From: Actinomadura spongiicola
GTDB taxonomy: Bacteria; Actinomycetota; Actinomycetes; Streptosporangiales; Streptosporangiaceae
Assembly (NCBI RefSeq): GCF_003432485.1
Contig: NZ_QVNQ01000006.1
Span: 186,001 to 250,000 of the forward strand
Direction: 5' to 3'
DNA length: 64,000 nucleotides
Below, piece by piece: positions 60,268-64,000 of this stretch. Made by a program: the position numbers and the translations under genes. The first letter of the stretch is position 1. Each line of letters begins with the position of its first letter. Under the pieces are notes generated by a model. The model saw nothing but the letters and a program-made list of their open reading frames with translations, was not told the DNA's origin and made no database searches.

Positions 60268-62235
60268 TCAGGGGAAGGGGTGGGGGACGCGGTGCACCTC
60301 CTCGTCCCGGAGGTCGTCGCTTCGTCGTCCAGCCTGTCGGAACGCCGTCTTCAGGCGTGACATGCGCAGGACGCGCTGTTTGCTCCAGCCGAAGTCGATG
60401 GGTACCAGGCCGGGCACGATCACGCAGACGTTGCGCAGGCCGGAGATCGCCTGTTCCGGGGCGGTCTGGTCCACCGCGATGACGTCGAACCCGGCGCCGA
60501 CGAGCAGGTCACGGCAGAACCGCATGTCGTCGAGGAGGTTCAGGGTGCGGGGACGGTCCCGTTCCCAGTCGCGGTAGAGGTCGCCCATGTCCTGGAGGGG
60601 CCGGTCGGCGAGGAAGGTCCGCGCGTGCGGGGCCATCTCCGGCAGGCCGAACAGGGCGGCGTGGTGGGTGAGGTGCGAGACCTTGGAGAAGTCGCGCGCC
60701 ATGCCGGTCAGCTCGTCGCCGAGCCGGGTGACCCGCTCGGGCATCGTGGGGATGTAGGAGGCGATCTCGCAGAGGGCGCCGCGCACGGCGGCGGCCGGGT
60801 CGAGCCCGGCGCCCGCCGCGAAGCACAGCGTGCCGACGCCGCCGTCGCGCCGGACGGCGACGGCGGTGACGACCGGGACGGGCAGGTCCACCCGGTTGTC
60901 GAAGAGCCGGACGTCGTAGCCGTGCATCCGCACCCGGTCCATCATGATCCGGGCGGACGGGTCCGGCACGGTCTCGGGGTCGATCTCGGGGAGTCGCGCC
61001 CCGCTGTACCAGGCGAGCAGGAACGCGTCCCGTTCGATGAGCTCCAGCATCCCGAACAGGACGGCCTCCTCCAAGCAGCCGCCGACGGCACAGCCGTTCG
61101 AGCACTCGTGGACGAAGTCGCCGTCCCCGGCCCGCCGCTCCATGTAGTAGGAGATGCGTTCGGGGACGAGCAGGGGCCGCTCGTCGCGCAGCGAGTACCC
61201 CCAGACCCAGGAGATCGGCTGGTCCGGGGCGAAGGCGGTGAACATGGGGTCGCTGCGGTAGACCTCGTCGTCGTACACGCCGCAGTCGCGGGGGTCCAGC
61301 GCGTCGGGGGCCAACCGCTCGTAGGTGTCGACCACGACGTCGTCGAGCCCTCGCCGCTGGCCTCCCGCGTACCGTTCGAGCCCTTCCAGGACGCCGCAGG
61401 CCAGGCTGTCGTCGAAGGAGTCGGAGTGACCGCTCCAGTGCACGTCGAAGAGCCGGTCGGCGATGCGCAGTTTGAGCTGCCCGTTGACCGGGGCGGTGGT
61501 CGGGCTGGTCACGTCGTGGTGCGCGGAGCGTCCGAGCACCCCGCACACGGGGTTGACCAGGGCGTCCAACGGCAGGTCGTAGTCCGTGGCGGACCGCAGG
61601 TGGTAGCTGTCGGGGGCGCGCTTGGCGCGGTCGGTCAGCTCCAGCCGGGCGGCCTCGCGGTCGCCGGGACGCGGCCGGCGGCAGGTGGGGCAGTCGGGGT
61701 CGGCGAGGAGCCGGTAGCGCCGGACCCGGAGGGTGTCGAAGCGCAGTTCGTGGACGGGCGGTACGCGGGCGTCGTCCGCCCGCAGCGAGGCGACCTGCTC
61801 GAACAGGTGCCACGTCATCTCCAGCGCCGACGCCGTGAGGTAGGGGGAGCCGGCGACGGAACGGATGGCGAGGCCGTTCTCCAGCGCCTCCCGCTCCTCG
61901 GCGCTCTGCAACCGCTGCCAGCGCCGGGCCAGGCAGTCCGGACACGGCGCCCGCTCGGCGTCGGTGATGGCCGGGCCGAACAGCGCCGAGAACGGTGTCA
62001 GGTGGATCGGGAACGTGCCCTGGGCGAACGGCGCGTCCGGTCGCGCCCCGGCCGGAGTGGACGCGGCGCGCAGGACGTCGGTCTCGCCCAGGACGGCGAC
62101 CCGTGGAACCACCCGCAGGTCAGACCGGCTCGCCCGGTCCAGCAGGAACTCCTCTACCCGCGCCCTGTCCCGCTCCCGCGGTGAGGAGGCACCGGCCGTC
62201 CTCGGATCGGTCCTCGCCACGGTGGCTGTGTTCAC
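60268..62235 (-). CDS. Fused leader-binding/YcaO cyclodehydratase (TOMM type)
   Basis: A 655-residue protein. Residues about 25-210 form the TOMM leader-peptide-binding/E1-like partner, with a zinc tetrathiolate suggested by CPDC (98-101) and CPTC (182-185). From about 230 the YcaO domain follows: SDSFDDSLACGVLEGLERYA, then GCLEEAVLFGMLELIERDAF (ATP and Mg ligands), ending in PHPFP. That proline-rich tail is typical of azoline-forming YcaO enzymes. It should turn Cys, Ser and Thr of the upstream precursors into azolines. GTG 62235 has GAAGGG upstream. No FMN dehydrogenase is visible in the window, and the gene ends the operon before the repeats. Confidence 0.92.
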   Translation of the reverse strand: MNTATVARTDPRTAGASSPRERDRARVEEFLLDRASRSDLRVVPRVAVLGETDVLRAASTPAGARPDAPFAQGTFPIHLTPFSALFGPAITDAERAPCPDCLARRWQRLQSAEEREALENGLAIRSVAGSPYLTASALEMTWHLFEQVASLRADDARVPPVHELRFDTLRVRRYRLLADPDCPTCRRPRPGDREAARLELTDRAKRAPDSYHLRSATDYDLPLDALVNPVCGVLGRSAHHDVTSPTTAPVNGQLKLRIADRLFDVHWSGHSDSFDDSLACGVLEGLERYAGGQRRGLDDVVVDTYERLAPDALDPRDCGVYDDEVYRSDPMFTAFAPDQPISWVWGYSLRDERPLLVPERISYYMERRAGDGDFVHECSNGCAVGGCLEEAVLFGMLELIERDAFLLAWYSGARLPEIDPETVPDPSARIMMDRVRMHGYDVRLFDNRVDLPVPVVTAVAVRRDGGVGTLCFAAGAGLDPAAAVRGALCEIASYIPTMPERVTRLGDELTGMARDFSKVSHLTHHAALFGLPEMAPHARTFLADRPLQDMGDLYRDWERDRPRTLNLLDDMRFCRDLLVGAGFDVIAVDQTAPEQAISGLRNVCVIVPGLVPIDFGWSKQRVLRMSRLKTAFRQAGRRSDDLRDEEVHRVPHPFP

Positions 62236-62336
62236 ATCGGTCCCTTCTCCGGCGTGCCGGCGCGTGGCGGGCGGACCGCTGGTCGGCGGCCCGCCCTGGA
62301 GTAATCACACGCAGTAGTGCTCACGTGCAGTAGTAC

Positions 62337-62552
62337 TCAGGCGCAGCTCGCGGTGCTGGTACAGCTGGTCGTGCTACTGCTCGTGCTGGTACTGCTGGTG
62401 CTCGACCCGGTGCTGGTGCTGCAGTCACAACTCGTCCAGCCCAGCAGATCCTCGGTCGCCTCGACATGGTCGCGGATCTCGAACGTCTCGGCTTCGAGCG
62501 TCGCCATTCCGCTACGCAGATCCGACAGGCGGTCGTCGCCCGTACGTGCCAT
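62337..62552 (-). CDS. RiPP precursor peptide 5
   Basis: A 71-residue precursor. The leader contains LEAETFEIRDHVEATEDLLG. The core, after this Gly, has 33 residues, 28 of them Ser, Thr or Cys, and ends SCTSTASCA as in precursors 3 and 4. It is the longest core and the only one with Trp. The ribosome-binding site (GGTGGTG) is weak. It is the last precursor before the YcaO gene. Confidence 0.85.
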   Translation of the reverse strand: MARTGDDRLSDLRSGMATLEAETFEIRDHVEATEDLLGWTSCDCSTSTGSSTSSTSTSSSTTSCTSTASCA

Positions 62553-62565
62553 GGCACACCACCGC

Positions 62566-62739
62566 CTACGCGCAGCTGGCGGTGCTGGTGCAGCTGGTCG
62601 TGCTGCTGCTACAGCTACAACTGCTGGTGCTGCACCCGCCAGCCAGCATCTCGGGGGCGTCCTCGTAGTCGAGGACCTCGAAGGTCTCCGCCTCAAGCAG
62701 CTCGAAGTCGCTGCGCAGATCGGTGAGCTTGGTGTCCAT
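62566..62739 (-). CDS. RiPP precursor peptide 4
   Basis: A 57-residue precursor: leader MDTKLTDLRSDFELLEAETF, EVLDYEDAPEMLAGG, then a 22-residue core beginning CSTSSCSCSSS and ending SCTSTASCA, 20 of it Ser/Thr/Cys. AAGGAG lies upstream, and ATG 62739 (the second ATG) has the better spacing. It is a near-copy of precursor 3, differing mainly in T/A, V/I, G/D and one C/T. Confidence 0.88.
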   Translation of the reverse strand: MDTKLTDLRSDFELLEAETFEVLDYEDAPEMLAGGCSTSSCSCSSSTTSCTSTASCA

Positions 62740-62782
62740 CCGCATCACTCCTTTCCGTGCCGTTCGTTCGGGCTCTGCCCGG

Positions 62783-62956
62783 TCACGCGCAGCTGGCAGT
62801 GCTGGTGCAACTGGTCGTGCTGCTGCTGGTGCTGCAACTGCTGGTGCTGCACCCGTCGGCCAGCATCTCGGGAGCGTCCTCGTAGTCGAGGATCTCGAAG
62901 GTCTCCGCCTCAAGCAGCTCGAAGTCGCTGCGCAGATCGGCGAGCTTGGTGTCCAT
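62783..62956 (-). CDS. RiPP precursor peptide 3
   Basis: A 57-residue precursor: MDTKLADLRSDFELLEAETF, EILDYEDAPEMLADG, then a 22-residue core beginning CSTSSCSTSSS and ending SCTSTASCA. The DNA, including the ribosome-binding site, is almost the same as that of precursor 4, which points to a recent tandem duplication. Cleavage after Gly is inferred from the shared xG boundary. Confidence 0.88.
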   Translation of the reverse strand: MDTKLADLRSDFELLEAETFEILDYEDAPEMLADGCSTSSCSTSSSTTSCTSTASCA

Positions 62957-62995
62957 CCGCATCACTCCTTTCCGTGCCGTTCGTCCGCTGCCCGG

Positions 62996-63172
62996 TCACG
63001 AACAGCTGGTGCTGCTACTACTGCTGCAGCTACTGGTGGTGCTGGTGCAGCTCGTGGTCCCGGCGACCTCGTCCATCACCTCGACATAGTCGGTGATCTG
63101 GAACGTCTCGGTCTCCAGCAGTTCGAGCTCCTCCCGCAGGGCGGAGATCGTGCCGGTGTTGTTCTCGTTCAT
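62996..63172 (-). CDS. RiPP precursor peptide 2
   Basis: A 58-residue precursor. The leader includes LREELELLETETFQITDYVE, then VMDEVAG. The 20-residue core, starting TTSCTSTTSSC, consists only of Ser, Thr and Cys. ATG 63172 has GGAG six bases upstream and lies 11 bases after the stop of precursor 1. Confidence 0.88.
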   Translation of the reverse strand: MNENNTGTISALREELELLETETFQITDYVEVMDEVAGTTSCTSTTSSCSSSSSTSCS

Positions 63173-63183
63173 GGCGGCTCCGT

Positions 63184-63366
63184 CTAGTCGCAGCAGCTTG
63201 TGCCGCTGCTGCTGGTGCAGCTGCTGGTGGTGCTGGTGCAGCTGGTGGTGCCGGCCAACTCCTCCACGCCCTCGGTGTGGTCGTGGATCTCGAAGGTCTC
63301 GGCCTCCAGCAGGTCCAGCCCGTCCTTGAACTCCGACAGCGCCGGAGCCGTTCCGTCTTTGCGCAT
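63184..63366 (-). CDS. RiPP precursor peptide 1
   Basis: A 60-residue precursor and the first gene of the operon. The leader includes FKDGLDLLEAETFEIHDHTE, then GVEELAG. The 21-residue core starts TTSCTSTTSSC and ends SCCD, 19 of it Ser/Thr/Cys. ATG 63366 has AAAGGA seven bases upstream. The predicted SARP site is 80-112 bp upstream. Confidence 0.88.
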   Translation of the reverse strand: MRKDGTAPALSEFKDGLDLLEAETFEIHDHTEGVEELAGTTSCTSTTSSCTSSSGTSCCD

Positions 63367-63445
63367 GGTCGATCCTTTCTCTCGAGTGGGGCAACCCTTT
63401 CGAAGCATGGCAGTGACCGGTCTCAGTGCCGGACTACCACGCTCA

Positions 63446-63478
63446 CAGATCACTGTCAGACCGCTATCAGATCGCTGT
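63446..63478. promoter_or_regulatory. Three tandem 11-bp direct repeats, likely SARP operator
   Basis: CAGATCACTGT, CAGACCGCTAT and CAGATCGCTGT follow without gaps. On the precursor strand they read ACAGCGATCTG, ATAGCGGTCTG, ACAGTGATCTG. Eight bases after the last comes TAGTCC-like sequence that could serve as -10, the spacing known for SARP promoters. The divergent ABC gene could also be controlled. Confidence 0.6.
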
Positions 63479-63584
63479 ATTCGACGCCGCGGCGGTCGAC
63501 GACGAATTTCCGGTGCTGTTCTACTTGGCAGCGCGGATTCGGTTTTCGCGGTGAATAAAAGCCCGTGAAGAATGGAGGCCCGTT

Positions 63585-64000
63585 ATGGCCGAGACGCTGG
63601 CGCGCGCCGTCGCGGCGACCCGCCGGTACGGCGGGATCGTGGCCGTCGACCAGGTGTCGGTGGAGATTCGCGCGGGCGAGCTGGTCGGCCTGCTGGGACC
63701 CAACGGCGCCGGTAAGACGACGCTGATCAACATGCTGATCGGGCTGCGCCGCCCCACCTCGGGGACCGTGGAGCTGTTCGGCGGCGATCCGCGTTCCCCG
63801 GCCAGCCGGCGGGCCATCGGCGTGACCCCGCAGGAGACCGGCCTGCCCGCGACGCTGCGGGTCGCCGAGTGCGTCGACTTCGTCGCCGCGCACTATCCCG
63901 ATCCGGTGGACCGTGACGAGCTGCTCGGCCGCCTCGGGCTGGACGGCTTGCAGCGCCGCCAGACCGGCGGCCTGTCGGGCGGGCAGCAGCGGCGGCTCGC
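63585..64000 (+). CDS. ABC exporter ATPase (3' partial)
   Basis: The first 138 residues of an ABC-2/CcmA-type ATPase: Walker A GPNGAGKTT, Q-loop VTPQETGLP and signature LSGGQQRR; the frame runs off the window. The ATG at 63585 has GGAGG six bases upstream. It is divergent from the precursors and probably belongs to export or self-protection for the modified peptide. Confidence 0.93.
   Translation, partial: MAETLARAVAATRRYGGIVAVDQVSVEIRAGELVGLLGPNGAGKTTLINMLIGLRRPTSGTVELFGGDPRSPASRRAIGVTPQETGLPATLRVAECVDFVAAHYPDPVDRDELLGRLGLDGLQRRQTGGLSGGQQRRL

Noticed and set aside
60268..63366. Calling the RiPP locus a thiopeptide cluster
   Set aside because: The leaders look similar to thiopeptide leaders, but no LanB-type dehydratase or pyridine-forming enzyme is in the window and the cores lack the usual thiopeptide pattern. 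Genes beyond the right edge could change this.

Overview
The window is very GC-rich DNA with dense, overlapping genes from a filamentous actinomycete. The SARP and XRE/DUF5753 regulators, the MSMEG_6728 and SCO4402-type proteins and the contractile-injection genes suggest Streptosporangiales, perhaps Thermomonosporaceae. The genus is a guess, because no rRNA or marker gene is present. No tRNA, rRNA, CRISPR array or insertion sequence was recognised.

Region by region. (1) 1-9102 (+) is the distal half of a contractile injection system (CIS): a proline-rich PVQR-repeat protein cut by the window edge, a tube protein, a LysM hub adaptor, a VgrG-like spike, a gp25-like protein, baseplate J and I proteins, and a zinc-ribbon membrane protein with a discoidin-like domain. 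(2) 9177-13748 (-) holds a cyclase-homology protein coupled to a 65-residue partner, an HTH/helical-repeat protein, an XRE-DUF5753 regulator and a DUF574-type methyltransferase. (3) 13998-21092 holds a LacI regulator, a divergent cupin-like gene and a complete peptide/oligosaccharide-type ABC importer, with two near-identical palindromes in the divergent promoter region. (4) 21189-28848 (-) holds a secreted M4-M28 double peptidase and a six-gene ECF-sigma/lipoprotein/MacAB-like efflux operon. (5) 29195-34538 holds an L,D-transpeptidase, a secreted alpha/beta hydrolase, a NarL-type two-component system and an AAA ATPase. (6) 34860-37694 is an AfsR-like SARP. (7) 37814-38394 holds two apparent gene remnants. 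(8) 38451-45211 is a complete Wadjet operon, jetABCD. (9) 45230-48220 (-) is pntAB, followed by a DUF305 lipoprotein and a SCO4402-like gene. (10) 49631-56019 is a candidate oxylipin locus: a P450, a cyclooxygenase-like haem peroxidase, a hydrolase/acetoacetate-decarboxylase-like fusion and a small protein, divergent from an acyl-CoA desaturase. (11) 56103-64000 is a candidate RiPP locus: two LuxR regulators, a second SARP, a 150-bp tandem repeat array, a fused leader-binding/YcaO cyclodehydratase, five Ser/Thr/Cys-rich precursor peptides and the start of an ABC exporter.

The RiPP locus is the strongest candidate for an undescribed system. Five short genes share a leader with an ETF(E/Q)I-type motif and end in cores that are 85-100 % Ser, Thr and Cys, directly upstream of a YcaO enzyme with the classic proline-rich C-terminus. 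Three tandem 11-bp direct repeats lie upstream of the first precursor, the layout expected of a SARP operator, and a SARP gene sits nearby. Two perfect 11-bp tandem repeats also precede the P450 operon. The oxylipin-like locus is the second candidate: a stand-alone COX-like enzyme next to a P450 recalls the two halves of fungal Ppo dioxygenases.
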